A stretch of 64,000 bases of DNA from Chitinispirillales bacterium ANBcel5. GTDB lineage: Bacteria; Fibrobacterota; Chitinivibrionia; Chitinivibrionales; Chitinispirillaceae. Position numbers and translations under genes: made by a program. The notes under the pieces were generated by a model, which did no database searches, was not told the origin of the DNA, and saw only the letters and a program-made list of their open reading frames with translations. This document shows, one piece after another, positions 54,001 to 62,222 of this stretch. Within the stretch, counting starts at the first letter, position 1, and every line of letters begins with the position of its first letter. Where the stretch lies: NCBI GenBank assembly GCA_029688955.1, contig JARUKZ010000016.1:35102-99101 (forward strand), written 5' to 3'.

Positions 54001-55256
54001 CTCATAATCTCCTGCTCAATTGCCTTTTGCTCAGATATGTCGGTAACGGTACCAAACAGCATCAGGGGATCTCCCTCAGGAGTTCGCGAGATCACTTTCC
54101 CCCGGTTGAGAATCCATACCCATGCTCCGCTTTTATGGCGCATTCGAATTTCCCAGTTAAACATAGGTATTTCGCCCTTTAAGTGACGTTGTAACTGTAC
54201 CAATGCACCCTTTAAATCATCGGGATGAGTTAAGTTTTTCCAGGTGGAAATGCTTAAGGGGGTGAGTTCATGAAGCGTATAGCCCAGGATTTTTGCCCAT
54301 GTCTCGTTACAGAGTACTTCTTCGGTAACTACATTGTACTCCCAGGTCCCGATACCGGTTGCTTCAATTATGGTCTGAAGCCTCCAGTGCTGCTCCCTTA
54401 ACTTCTCTTCCGTTCTCTTTATCCCCGAAACATCAACCTGTGTACCCCAGATACGAATCAGCTTGTTGTGTTCAATTACCCCCTTAGCGCTGTTTGAAAA
54501 CCATACCGTTTCCCCCTCTTTTTTGACTTCGGCGGTAATCTCTCCACATAAACAGTAATCGTTTTTTACCATTTTGGTAAAGAAACTTATGTTTTGAGGA
54601 TTGAAGGTCCCACCGGCTAATTCTTTATATGATTTACCAATGATCTGATCTCTGCTTTCATAACCATACATCTTTGCCTGAGCATCGTTGCATTCTACTA
54701 ATGTACTGTCAAACAACAGCTGAATTTGCTGCTTTAGGGGTAAACTAATGGAAATGGGCTCAGGAAATTCAAACAGATAAAACCCTTCAGTGGTGTTTTT
54801 AATTAAGGAGTTAGAACGCTGCTCTGAAATACGAAGGTTCTCCTCCAACAGCACCTTTTCCTTCAGGCACTCATCGTTACAAATAGTGCTTTGTGATGCT
54901 TTTTTACCCGAAACCGAAACCGAAGCGATAACAGCGATCATCGATTCAACAGATTCAGCACACCCACTGAGCTTAGAAAACGATACCCGTACCAGGTTCT
55001 TATAATTAGTTTTACCGTTGGTTTTTAAGTCGATTGTGCAGTGACCGCTTTTGTTTACTTCGCTCGCAACTTCAGTGCTAAGTACTGCTGTGTACTCAGG
55101 AGAGAAAAGGGAAAGATAGGGCTTGTTACAGACTTCACTTTCGTTGATCCTAAAAAAGCGCCTTGCACTCTCGTTTATGGAGGTAATGTTACCTGAAGAA
55201 TCGGTGATAAAAACTGCAGGAGTGGTATCATCGAACCAACTAAACTCAGCATTCAC
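51084..55256 (-). CDS. Nine-PAS sensor histidine kinase (HisKA_2 type)
   Basis: A 1390-residue soluble sensor kinase with no transmembrane segment. I count nine PAS domains in series, starting at about 8, 150, 290, 425, 555, 680, 805, 935 and 1060; several end with the PAC signature (TDISEQK, IDISKRK, RDVTQQ, EEITERK, RDITDSK, RDVSERK). The kinase core is HisKA_2 with EIYHRTKNNMQV (phospho-His near 1193) and a HATPase domain with ISNCYKYAFPEG and DNGVGLPKGFD. Soluble multi-PAS kinases usually sense redox, gas or metabolite signals through some PAS pockets. Downstream is its receiver protein. The upstream gap of 170 bp holds the promoter. Confidence 0.95.
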   Translation of the reverse strand: MNAEFSWFDDTTPAVFITDSSGNITSINESARRFFRINESEVCNKPYLSLFSPEYTAVLSTEVASEVNKSGHCTIDLKTNGKTNYKNLVRVSFSKLSGCAESVESMIAVIASVSVSGKKASQSTICNDECLKEKVLLEENLRISEQRSNSLIKNTTEGFYLFEFPEPISISLPLKQQIQLLFDSTLVECNDAQAKMYGYESRDQIIGKSYKELAGGTFNPQNISFFTKMVKNDYCLCGEITAEVKKEGETVWFSNSAKGVIEHNKLIRIWGTQVDVSGIKRTEEKLREQHWRLQTIIEATGIGTWEYNVVTEEVLCNETWAKILGYTLHELTPLSISTWKNLTHPDDLKGALVQLQRHLKGEIPMFNWEIRMRHKSGAWVWILNRGKVISRTPEGDPLMLFGTVTDISEQKAIEQEIMRERDLSNAILESLPGAFYIFDQEGHYLRWNTFFENVTGYNEEEVKRINPLQLFRNEEKELVTKRIKEVFERGYSEVEASFYDRSGRSRPFLFTGRRIEYKGRLCLLGMGIDISKRKEAEIKLLSNEENLRITLNSIADGVIATDRSGKVVRMNPAAENLTGWNLTPALGKPVTEVFRIVNAQTRATVQDPVSRVFDSGAVVGLANHTVLISRNNTEHQITDSAAPIRSDRGEIIGVVLVFRDVTQQYKTQQRLAFNEERFRIISKLVSDFAICYRTDKSGHLKPEWMFGPFELITGYKYGELENEDGLITIIHPHDRDDFLRTIENALKSKKSFRHEYRIIKKTGETGWIQGYGISDEDREQRLYYAVEEITERKQSEERLREVRERMEFALQASQTGAWELDFADHFVYRTLEHDKIFGYNELLPHWSCEEFLNHVHPQDKDTVDQKFKRAVALKHNYDIECRIIRADNKERWIKAVGQFREGSEGKGLYLAGIVRDITDSKNYEIEIKAWQDLMEYTIRYDPNAIAVLDKNLNHKFVSDRFKRDYRVEDQELTGKNHYAVFPDLPQKLRTVHKRALSGEVIKKDEDSFVRNDGTIEWVRYECRPWYESSGSIGGIILYTELITERKNTEIALKESEERFRNLIDYSPDAIFVYVDKRIVLVNKAAVRLFRAHDESELLGKSPFELYHPDYHQIISERLHTLLTLDEPVPLQEEKIMRLDGTSVYVDVLGAPFNFGNKRALHVSLRDVSERKKTEDKLKQSLREKETLLQEIYHRTKNNMQVISSFLELQGASSSSNEVNRIVNDSVIRIRTMALAHEKLYKAKSLSRINLKDYIKDLVEIVASSNKTPSQSISVEFDLQDIESLIDIAIPCGLIINELISNCYKYAFPEGRSGTITISLRRLSTGNLFLSIEDNGVGLPKGFDVTKTPTLGIQIVLQITRHQLHGSARAESNGGLHWSIEFSDNIYETRV

Positions 55257-55425
55257 GATTGTATCTCTCTCTGAGCCTGGGTTTTATGTATGTGTTTCAA
55301 ATAAAGTACTCTATACAAAAAGAGCAAAACTAATGCCTGAAAATCACTTGCGGAACCAACCCTTTCTCTATCAGATTGATTGATGGCTGTAGTTTTATAG
55401 CTGTAACTGATATTTGGCAAACCAA

Positions 55426-56799
55426 TTAGCCAAGGTCTGCCCCTTGTTTTTTTAATTCTCTTTGCACATCCTCAATAGCAACATCCCTTGAATGCACATT
55501 AGCCCTTGCTGCCAGCGCCGCACACACTCCGGCGCCCTGACCAGTGGACATCGATACAGGCATAACCCGGTAAGAAGAGTGTGCTTCATGTGTACCGGAA
55601 ATACAGCGTCCCGCCACCAGTATGTTGTCAAGGTCTTTAGGAATACAGCATCGCAGAGGAATATCGTATGCCTCCCCGGGTGAAACCCTTTTAATTACAG
55701 TTCCCCGCCCCGTTGGGTTATGAATATCTATGGGGTAGATACACCGTGCAATTACATCATCAAATCTCCTGGCTTCCATAACATCCTGTGCATTCAGACA
55801 ATAATCCCCCTTAATTCTTCTTGTTTCTCTTATCCCTATCTGAATACCACTTTGGATAACATAGCTTTTATTAAACCCGGGCACATATCGTTTAAAAAAC
55901 TCTTCGAGGTGTTTCATTTGCCTTCTGCTTTCCCACTCGGCATAGGTAATATCCCAGATGTCGGTTCCCAAAACTCGTATAACACGCGTGCTGTTTACGC
56001 TTACTTCTCCCGGGTGCGGTGAGCCAAACAGAAGAATATCTTCACGGGGAAGATCAAGTTCACCATCCAGAGCGGCCTGTTTCACAAGATCCCACAACCC
56101 ATGAACCCCTTTCCACTGATCGGGATGCATCCTGGCATAGTTTTCAAATGCTACCTTTTCGAAGTTAGTTAGTCTGAAATACAGGGTCATTGGCTGCACA
56201 AGACCATCGGTGTCTCGTCCCACATCATAGTGGCCACCCGCACTGGTGGCAACGTCTCCATCACCTGTACAATCCACAATCATCTTGGCATTAATCACCA
56301 CAGGCCCCGATTTGGTTTCAAACACCACCCCTGGTTCCTTTTTCCTCATGATACATTCACTTGCAAAGGAGTGGTAAAGCACATGAACCCCGGCTTCATC
56401 AACCATCTCCATGGCAACAAATTTAAACACTTCATGGTCGAAGGGAACCACATATCCTGTTTTGTATGTAGGGGGAAGCGCCCCACCTGCTTTTACCAAA
56501 CGTTCAATAAGCTCCCGCACAGCACCGGCTATTACCGGCTCCCCCCACCCGTGATCTGTTGGAAACATGCTTATATCGCCTGCATGTTGCTTTTTTGGAT
56601 GTTGGGTGAAAATGGACATAAGAGGCATCACTAAAGCAGCAGTTGCACTACCCCCTAAAAAACCATACCGCTCCGCCAACACCACCTGAGCCCCAAGCTT
56701 TGCCGCACCCAGTGCGGCTCCAATACCAGCAGGACCACCCCCAACCACCAGCACATCACAGCTCTCAGCCACCACCGCTTTTCTGGCCGGAAGAAGCAT
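55426..56799 (-). CDS. FAD-dependent oxidoreductase (PF12831 type)
   Basis: A 457-residue flavoprotein. The FAD Rossmann motif is VLVVGGGPAGIGAALGAAKL (residues 16-35) followed by ERYGFLGGSATAAL, typical of the FAD-dependent oxidoreductase family of sugar and secondary-metabolite loci. Later segments are VDCTGDGDVATSAG, the IHNPTGRGTVIKRV run and NILVAGRCISGTHEAHSSYR, the second FAD motif with a catalytic-looking histidine. No signal peptide. It lies 48 bp after a polysaccharide pyruvyl transferase gene on the same strand. The substrate is unknown. Confidence 0.88.
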   Translation of the reverse strand: MLLPARKAVVAESCDVLVVGGGPAGIGAALGAAKLGAQVVLAERYGFLGGSATAALVMPLMSIFTQHPKKQHAGDISMFPTDHGWGEPVIAGAVRELIERLVKAGGALPPTYKTGYVVPFDHEVFKFVAMEMVDEAGVHVLYHSFASECIMRKKEPGVVFETKSGPVVINAKMIVDCTGDGDVATSAGGHYDVGRDTDGLVQPMTLYFRLTNFEKVAFENYARMHPDQWKGVHGLWDLVKQAALDGELDLPREDILLFGSPHPGEVSVNSTRVIRVLGTDIWDITYAEWESRRQMKHLEEFFKRYVPGFNKSYVIQSGIQIGIRETRRIKGDYCLNAQDVMEARRFDDVIARCIYPIDIHNPTGRGTVIKRVSPGEAYDIPLRCCIPKDLDNILVAGRCISGTHEAHSSYRVMPVSMSTGQGAGVCAALAARANVHSRDVAIEDVQRELKKQGADLG

Positions 56800-56847
56800 G
56801 AAATTATATTTTTCTGGGCGGGGAAGAGGTGGTACGTTTATACCCTT

Positions 56848-57978
56848 TTACGTTTCAGATTTACTCTTTAAAAGCTCTACTACAATAGAATTATTATACT
56901 GTGCGCGTTTTTTAAGAGCTGGTAAAAAGCGATTTATTCTTTGAGCCACAGAGGATTTGTTGTCCCAGGCATGATCGATATGGGATATAAGTCTCCCTGC
57001 ATTGACCAGGTGGATCGGAGGCATTTCCAGGTGAAGCTCTTCAAGGAAACTGTTTACCTTGGGTGAGTAGGGGAGGCCCACAAGAGGGATTTGATTAAGG
57101 GCCGCGAATATTAGAAAATGCAGTCTCATACCCACCGCGAAACTGAAATGAGAAAAAATTGTGAGTAGTTGACCGGCGGTGTAATCTTTCTGTAGAACTG
57201 TAGCCTGCTGGGGACGAAGCATAAGGGAGATAACCGCATGGCTGTGCTGTAAGTCTAAAACCTTTCTCTCCATGGGTATAAACACCACATTTGCATTGAA
57301 ACGATCGATTATGTAATCGGCTGTGTTGGCAAGCATATCGTGATAAATGGTTTCGTTAATATCGGGAGCCGCTACACCCGGCTCCCGCACCGATATCCCC
57401 ACCAGGCGTTTACCGGGATGTATTCCATCGAGCTTTAGTGTTTCTTTGTTAACAGACTGCTTCTCGAGCAAAAGTGCCGGATCAGCGGTTACCTCTATGG
57501 CTTTTCTTATTCCGATATCCTGCAAAATTCTCTTTGAGTGATGATCTCTTACCGTTATAACGTCGGCACATTCAAGACACTCTTTTATCGTTCCCTGAAT
57601 AGAGCTATCATAAAGGGGGCCTGCGCTAATGGCGTAAACCATAAAGGGGATTTTTTTTTCTATAGCAAGTATCGGCTCACGTAAATAGGTTCTTGCATCC
57701 GCATCGTATAAAATCCCCCCTCCACCAAAAATCAACAGATCGAGCCTTTCCACCTCTTTGGAAGCTTCCTCCCTGGTGAGTTTTCGTACTGCAAGCGCTT
57801 TTTCCACTTTGTGGCGCTTAAGTGTATCGGCCGGATCTTTGGAGAAAACGGTTATATGAGCCTTAATAGATGAGCGAATCTGGGAAATGATGCACTGAAG
57901 GATCGCTTCATCGCCAAGATTCAAACCACCATAAGAGCCTGTTATTCCTATCTGAAAAAGGTTACTTTGCCTGGACAA
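56848..57978 (-). CDS. csaB: Polysaccharide pyruvyl transferase (CsaB-like)
   Basis: A 376-residue pyruvyl transferase (PF04230). GSYGGLNLGDEAILQCII at the N-terminus, LLIFGGGGILYDADART, VRDHHSKRIL, TADPALLLE and GMRLHFLIFAALNQIPLVGLP are the family landmarks and show a GT-B-like fold. CsaB adds ketal-pyruvate to a cell wall polymer so that S-layer-homology proteins can bind it. No SLH-domain gene is in this window, so the target may be another envelope polysaccharide. It is the first gene in a unit with the FAD oxidoreductase. Confidence 0.9.
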   Translation of the reverse strand: MSRQSNLFQIGITGSYGGLNLGDEAILQCIISQIRSSIKAHITVFSKDPADTLKRHKVEKALAVRKLTREEASKEVERLDLLIFGGGGILYDADARTYLREPILAIEKKIPFMVYAISAGPLYDSSIQGTIKECLECADVITVRDHHSKRILQDIGIRKAIEVTADPALLLEKQSVNKETLKLDGIHPGKRLVGISVREPGVAAPDINETIYHDMLANTADYIIDRFNANVVFIPMERKVLDLQHSHAVISLMLRPQQATVLQKDYTAGQLLTIFSHFSFAVGMRLHFLIFAALNQIPLVGLPYSPKVNSFLEELHLEMPPIHLVNAGRLISHIDHAWDNKSSVAQRINRFLPALKKRAQYNNSIVVELLKSKSET

Positions 57979-58171
57979 GATGAACGTACTCCTTTAAAAG
58001 GATAATTATTGTCAAACACCATTTAGAGCAAAATTCATTCCTTATAGGTTCATAGCAGATATAAAGGAAAAGCAAAAGAACTGATAGCAACTGAGGCACT
58101 CTATTTGCTTTTCTTTAAGGGGATACCTACTAACAACACGACCCATCATTTAAAGCCGAAAGGAGCCTCTA

Positions 58172-59401
58172 TTGAAAGCAATAATCTATTACGGTGTGGG
58201 AGATATACGGTGTGAAGATGTGGATGAGCCTGAAATTGAGCAACCTACCGATGCTATCGTTAGGATTACGGCATCTGCGGTGTGCGGTACCGATCTTCAC
58301 ATGGCCAGGGGAACATTGGGGGTTATGAAAGAGGGGACGATCCTTGGTCACGAAGGGGTAGGGATCATTGAGGCGCTTGGTCCCCAGGTTAGAAATTTCA
58401 GAGTCGGCGACAGGGTTATGATTACTCCCACCATCTCCTGTGGGTTTTGCTCCTATTGCAGAGCAGGCTATTATGCTCAATGTGACAATGCAAACCCCAA
58501 AGGAAAACTTTCCGGAACAGCATTTTTTGGTGGACCTGAGAGCAGCGGCCCCTTTCATGGGCTTCAGGCTGAGCGTGCCAGAATCCCGTTTGCATCAAAT
58601 TGCATGGTTGCACTGCCCGATGCCATAAGTGATGATCAGGCCGTCTTAATCACCGATATGTTCTCTACAGGGTATTTTGGTGCAGAGGTGGCTGAGGTGA
58701 GAGATGGCGATACGGTGGCAGTTTTCGGGTGTGGTCCGGTGGGCTTGTTTTCTGTAATCAGCGCAAAATTACAGGGGGCAGGAAGGGTGTTTGCCGTAGA
58801 TAACGTAAAAGGACGGCTTGAAATGGCCCAGAGCCACGGAGCAGAAATAATAAATTTCGATGAGGAAGATCCCGTCGAGGTAATTAGAGAGCTAACAGGG
58901 GGCATAGGGGTCGACCGGGTTATTGAAGCGGTGGGAATCGATGCTCAGCCGCCAAACAAAGGACCTGCTAAGGACAATTATTCACTGTACACGTCCCAGT
59001 TTGAGCAGGAGTCAAACCAACTCCCCGACAGTAAAATCAGTGAAAAAAAGGGATGGTCCCCGGGACACGCGCCTTCACTCTCTCTACGGTGGGCAGTTGA
59101 AGCTGTGGATAAGGCCGGTACCCTGGGTATAGTGGGAGTATATCCCGATGCCGCGCACTCCTTTCCCATAGGTATGGCAATTGAGAAGAATTTAACCATA
59201 AACATGGGAAATTGCAATCACCGGAAATACTTTCCCCATCTTATTGGGCTGGTGGAGAGTGGGGTGGTTGATCCTCTGGATATCTTAACCCATATAAAGC
59301 CACTTACTTTTGCTCCCAATGTGTATAAAGAGCTTGATTCAAGAGACAATGGATGGGTTAAGGTTGAGATCGTGCCCGGAATGACCGATAAGGGCCAATA
59401 G
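58172..59401 (+). CDS. Zinc-dependent alcohol dehydrogenase (MDR family)
   Basis: A 409-residue medium-chain dehydrogenase. Catalytic zinc ligands are C38 (AVCGTDLH) and H60-E61 (GHEGVG); the structural zinc site is the cluster C90, C93, C96 and C104. The NAD(P) motif is FGCGPVGLF near 190. A 35-residue insert (about 265-300, starting PPNKGPAKDNYSLY) resembles glutathione-independent formaldehyde dehydrogenase-like MDR proteins. A TTG start at 58172 follows AAAGGAG. A single-cluster ferredoxin gene begins 12 bp downstream, an unusual partner for an MDR enzyme. Confidence 0.9.
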   Translation: MKAIIYYGVGDIRCEDVDEPEIEQPTDAIVRITASAVCGTDLHMARGTLGVMKEGTILGHEGVGIIEALGPQVRNFRVGDRVMITPTISCGFCSYCRAGYYAQCDNANPKGKLSGTAFFGGPESSGPFHGLQAERARIPFASNCMVALPDAISDDQAVLITDMFSTGYFGAEVAEVRDGDTVAVFGCGPVGLFSVISAKLQGAGRVFAVDNVKGRLEMAQSHGAEIINFDEEDPVEVIRELTGGIGVDRVIEAVGIDAQPPNKGPAKDNYSLYTSQFEQESNQLPDSKISEKKGWSPGHAPSLSLRWAVEAVDKAGTLGIVGVYPDAAHSFPIGMAIEKNLTINMGNCNHRKYFPHLIGLVESGVVDPLDILTHIKPLTFAPNVYKELDSRDNGWVKVEIVPGMTDKGQ

Positions 59402-59413
59402 GGGAGGAACAAG

Positions 59414-59608
59414 ATGAGAGTTGTAGTTGATGAGTGTTGCCGCGGATGTGGCTTATGTGCCAGTATATGCCCTGATTCTTTCGATGTGATCGATGGGAAA
59501 AAAGCGCAGCCACGACATAAAAGTGTCCCGGAGTATCTTCACCTTTCGTATCAGATCGCCGCACAAAGCTGTCCGGAAAAGGCCATTAAAATTTTCTCCC
59601 AGGTATAG
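59414..59608 (+). CDS. Ferredoxin, single [4Fe-4S] type
   Basis: A 64-residue ferredoxin. Cysteines C9, C12, C15 and C53 give the CX2CX2C...CP pattern for one [4Fe-4S] cluster; C8 and C19 are extra. The PDSFDVIDGKK loop and the C-terminal SCPEKAIKI are typical of Thermotoga- and Desulfovibrio-type ferredoxins. GGAGG lies 8 bp before the ATG. It is probably cotranscribed with the zinc dehydrogenase just upstream, hinting at an electron link, though MDR enzymes normally use NAD(P) directly. Confidence 0.92.
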   Translation: MRVVVDECCRGCGLCASICPDSFDVIDGKKAQPRHKSVPEYLHLSYQIAAQSCPEKAIKIFSQV

Positions 59609-59659
59609 GGGGGATACAAGGTGTCTGCACACAAAAGTGCAGACACTTAGAAGTATTCA

Positions 59660-60040
59660 TTAAGAATTTTCAACCACCTTGGCCCATTCTGTGGGTAAAC
59701 CCTGCTCCCACACTTCTATCTCCTCATGAGGAATGCCATCTTTGGCAAAGTGCAGAACACTTCTGATAAGTGACTGTGCTTGCTCTGTAGTGAGTTTAAA
59801 CTGAGTGCATATTCCAGAAACAAACTGTTCAAGAGAAATATTGGTTACATTTGTCTGGTGTCCCCGCAATTTCTCATAACTGAGAGGTTCTGGAAGGTCG
59901 TTTGAGAATCGATGTGCCTGTTCTGTTTTCATCCTACTTGCAAGCGTTCCCAAAACTGCTTTAATCATAGAATCCGCAGCCTCTTCGTCCGCGACAAAAT
60001 CCAGATCAAGTACCCGCTGTTTGATTGCTTGGTAATTCAT
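59660..60040 (-). CDS. DUF2267 protein
   Basis: A 126-residue protein resembling DUF2267 (PF10025): FVADEEAADSMIKAVLGTLASRM, and the DLPEPLSYEKLRGH and ISLEQFVSGICTQF segments that mark the two conserved helical halves. The family is widespread in bacteria, frequently near stress and pigment genes, with no established function. The ATG at 60040 follows GGAGG at 10 bp; an in-frame ATG 21 bp further upstream has no such box. Convergent with the ferredoxin gene. Confidence 0.82.
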   Translation of the reverse strand: MNYQAIKQRVLDLDFVADEEAADSMIKAVLGTLASRMKTEQAHRFSNDLPEPLSYEKLRGHQTNVTNISLEQFVSGICTQFKLTTEQAQSLIRSVLHFAKDGIPHEEIEVWEQGLPTEWAKVVENS

Positions 60041-60208
60041 ACTAACCTCCCCCAAAAACATGTAAATGGGCTCTTAACCATAAAATAGTTCGGGGACAGG
60101 AGACGGTTTATTGACCGTATCAGGGGGGGGATTGTCCAGAATAGTGAGTTATAAGGGGGAAAGGTACCCTGGTACAAATGTCATACGCAGGGTACTTTTA
60201 TACTCGGC

Positions 60209-60592
60209 TCATCTTCTTTTCTTCTTGGTGGCTTTCTTTTTCTTTGCAGTGCTTTTCTTTGCAGGGGATTTCTTTACACTGGTTTTCTTCGCGGCACTTT
60301 TTTTGGTTGCTTTCTTCCGGGGGGGAGCGGATGATTCTTTTATAATACGATACGTTTGCGGGATTGAGAGCTTAAATTTTCTGGCAATTGCTTCAACACT
60401 CGCGCCTTTATCTCTCATTGTTAAAATCTGTTGGTTTCTCTCGGGATTACCAGATGTACGTGATGGAATACCATACTTTTTACGGAGCTGATGAATCGCC
60501 TGCCGTGTTATTCCAAACTCGTCACCAATACGCGCATCGGTTTTGAACTTTTTTTGCAAACGAAGAAGCTCCGTTTTAGTAACTCTGGGCAT
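60209..60592 (-). CDS. Double-HTH protein with histone H1-like lysine/alanine tail
   Basis: A 127-residue basic protein. Residues 5-45 (DARIGDEFGITRQAIHQLRK) and 50-86 (EAIARKFKLSIPQTYRII) look like two helix-turn-helix units of homeodomain-like or resolvase/transposase type. Residues 91-127 form a tail with 17 lysines and 3 arginines in 37 positions, built from AKK and TKK repeats like histone H1 or HctA/AlgP-type bacterial proteins. AGGAG is 8 bp before the ATG. It probably binds DNA both specifically and through charge. It is the last gene before a 3.4-kb region of repeats, which may or may not be its target. Confidence 0.8.
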   Translation of the reverse strand: MPRVTKTELLRLQKKFKTDARIGDEFGITRQAIHQLRKKYGIPSRTSGNPERNQQILTMRDKGASVEAIARKFKLSIPQTYRIIKESSAPPRKKATKKSAAKKTSVKKSPAKKSTAKKKKATKKKRR

Positions 60593-61300
60593 TGTAAAAA
60601 CTCCTTTTGTTTTGGATATAGATTATATAATGGAAAATGTATTCTTTATTTAACAGTTAAATTATCATCTGCCAGTGGAAAATGCATACAAAAAAAGATT
60701 ATTTTTAAAAAAAAAGGATAAGACCGTTGTAAATAGATCTATTTATTTAGGATAAACACATTTTTATCGGATCAATGAACATTTAAACAATCACATTTTA
60801 GAATTGGATGATTAATAAGCAAAAGAAGTACTATTCATAGTATAATAAAACCCCTTCACTTGGGATTCAGCAAGGGACAATTTTCGATCGTTTCTAAATT
60901 ATCCCCCTCTTTTCATATAATATACTGGTAAAAGAAAGCAATTCTGATGCAATCTGTTCTAAGGCACCTTTTGTTAGTATGTTAGAACATAGGGGTAACG
61001 CTGCGGGATTGTGAAAATTGTCATTTTTAACACCGAAGGTATTGGTGCTCAACGGACTGTCAGTGTTTTTCTGGCTGAATAAATGGTAAAACATATAGTT
61101 GTGTACCTAAGTCCGGATCTGCCAATTTTCAAAATATCCGCGCGCATTTCAGGTAGGAGATATCGTTTTAACAGCACGAAAAAATCTGCTTTGCCCCGGT
61201 TGTTTTTATGTGTAATCCTAACCGTTGATAGTTGTTGTTTCATGTTGTTAGGTTAGAATGTCAAAAGGGGTGCTACGGTTATTCCTTATGCAGTAAACAC
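60593..61300. other. AT-rich intergenic region, no gene recognised
   Basis: About 700 bp with no coding frame that looks real. Short open frames lack ribosome binding sites and family motifs. It includes a TATAAT-like box on the minus strand near 60624-60630 that could serve the lysine-tail protein. I see no tRNA or riboswitch. Confidence 0.5.
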
Positions 61301-61448
61301 AGTGTTGTTCCACCCTGGAAAAGAGGGGAGAGTCCCGCACTTATTTATTTTTTTTATGGGGTTAAAGGCGATAAGATAATTACTAATTACAGTTAGTAGG
61401 AAGGATTTTTATGGGGCTAAAGGCGATAGATTGGGTCACCCCCCCTGG

Positions 61449-61475
61449 CCTCCGTAGCAGTAGCTACTGCGGAGG
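61449..61475. repeat. Palindromic hairpin present in only one of two repeat copies
   Basis: CCTCCG, then the perfect palindrome GCAGTAGCTACTGC, then GGAGG form a bulged hairpin at 61449-61475. It lies inside the 39-bp repeat context; the second copy of the same flanking repeats (61594-61660) passes directly from CACCCCC to GGGCGTC without it. The hairpin therefore looks inserted, or excised, as a unit. Confidence 0.6.
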
Positions 61476-61830
61476 GGAGCCGGGCGTCAATGGTGTAAGC
61501 GTGAAGGGAGAATTTGATCTTGATCTTTTTTATAAGCGCTGAAAGCGCGAGATATTCGTTGGAGAGTTAGAGATTTGGATTTAGGAAAAAGAGATTTTTA
61601 TGGGGCTAAAGGCGATAGATTGGGTCACCCCCGGGCGTCAATGGTGAAAGCGTGAAGGGATCCGTTTGGGGGGACCCTTGGGCTATGATCTTGGGAGGAA
61701 GGAGGAAATTGGAATACCATTCCTGTTATATATCCATATTTTTTTCGTTCTTCCATAATACTACACGAGAAAAAACCGAACGTTTGCTCTTGATCTTTTT
61801 CATAAGCGCTGAAGGCGCGTTATTCTATAG

Positions 61831-61865
61831 CCCGGGGTAAGCCAGTCTTCTGGCGCAGCCCCGGG
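61831..61865. repeat. GC-rich nested hairpin, copy 1
   Basis: CCCGGGG (61831-61837) pairs with CCCCGGG (61859-61865), enclosing GCCAG-TCTT-CTGGC. It is flanked on both sides by GCGCT-GAA-type hairpins, making a composite element of about 145 bp (61803-61949). A second copy is at 63889-63923 with the same flanks. Confidence 0.8.
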
Positions 61866-62222
61866 TTTTGGCACACAAAAAGATCCCAAGCGCTGAAAGC
61901 GCGTAACATTCGTTGATGGTTTTTGGGATTTGTGGGAAAAAGGATTTATATGGGCGTCCTACGCTGAAGCTACGGAGGCCAGGGCGACAATATAATTACT
62001 AATGACCAAGTACTAATTAAAGATTAGGAAATAAATAAATTTCCCATTTTCCTGCTCAACGCTCACAGCTCATAGCTCATAGCTATTTAAAGCGTGAAGG
62101 GATCCGTTTGGGGGGACCCTTGGGCAATTATCGCGGGTAGGAAAGAAGATCGAAATGCGGACTTGAGCTCCTCTCCCAAGCTGAAAGCGATAGATATTAT
62201 GGTGGTATTTAAATGCAGGAGT

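Larger units (their letters stand above)
61340..62200. repeat. Cluster of REP-like dispersed repeats and hairpins
   Basis: Several unrelated repeat types are interleaved. A 39-bp repeat (core GGGGCTAAAGGCGATAGA) is at 61405-61443 and 61594-61632, with a partial copy at 61350-61374. A 37-bp perfect direct repeat (with core GGGATCCGTTTGGGGGGACC) is at 61647-61683 and 62089-62125. Hairpins of the form GCGCT-GAA-AGCGC occur at 61536-61548 and 61890-61902, with a one-base variant at 61806-61818. No gene is present. These look like mobile or REP/MITE-type intergenic elements. Confidence 0.75.

Noticed and set aside
60111..60491. Hydrophobic plus-strand open frame opposite the lysine-tail gene
   Set aside because: The run of Phe/Ala/Leu is the antisense reading of lysine codons (AAR to TTY). 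The minus-strand frame has a ribosome binding site and domain motifs.
61049..61243. 64-residue minus-strand open frame
   Set aside because: No ribosome binding site, no recognisable motif, and it stands isolated in AT-rich DNA.
61260..61345. Cobalamin-type riboswitch (GGTGCTACGG ... GAGTCCCGCAC)
   Set aside because: Only short resemblances; the conserved B12-box and the order of core segments are absent, and no downstream gene follows.
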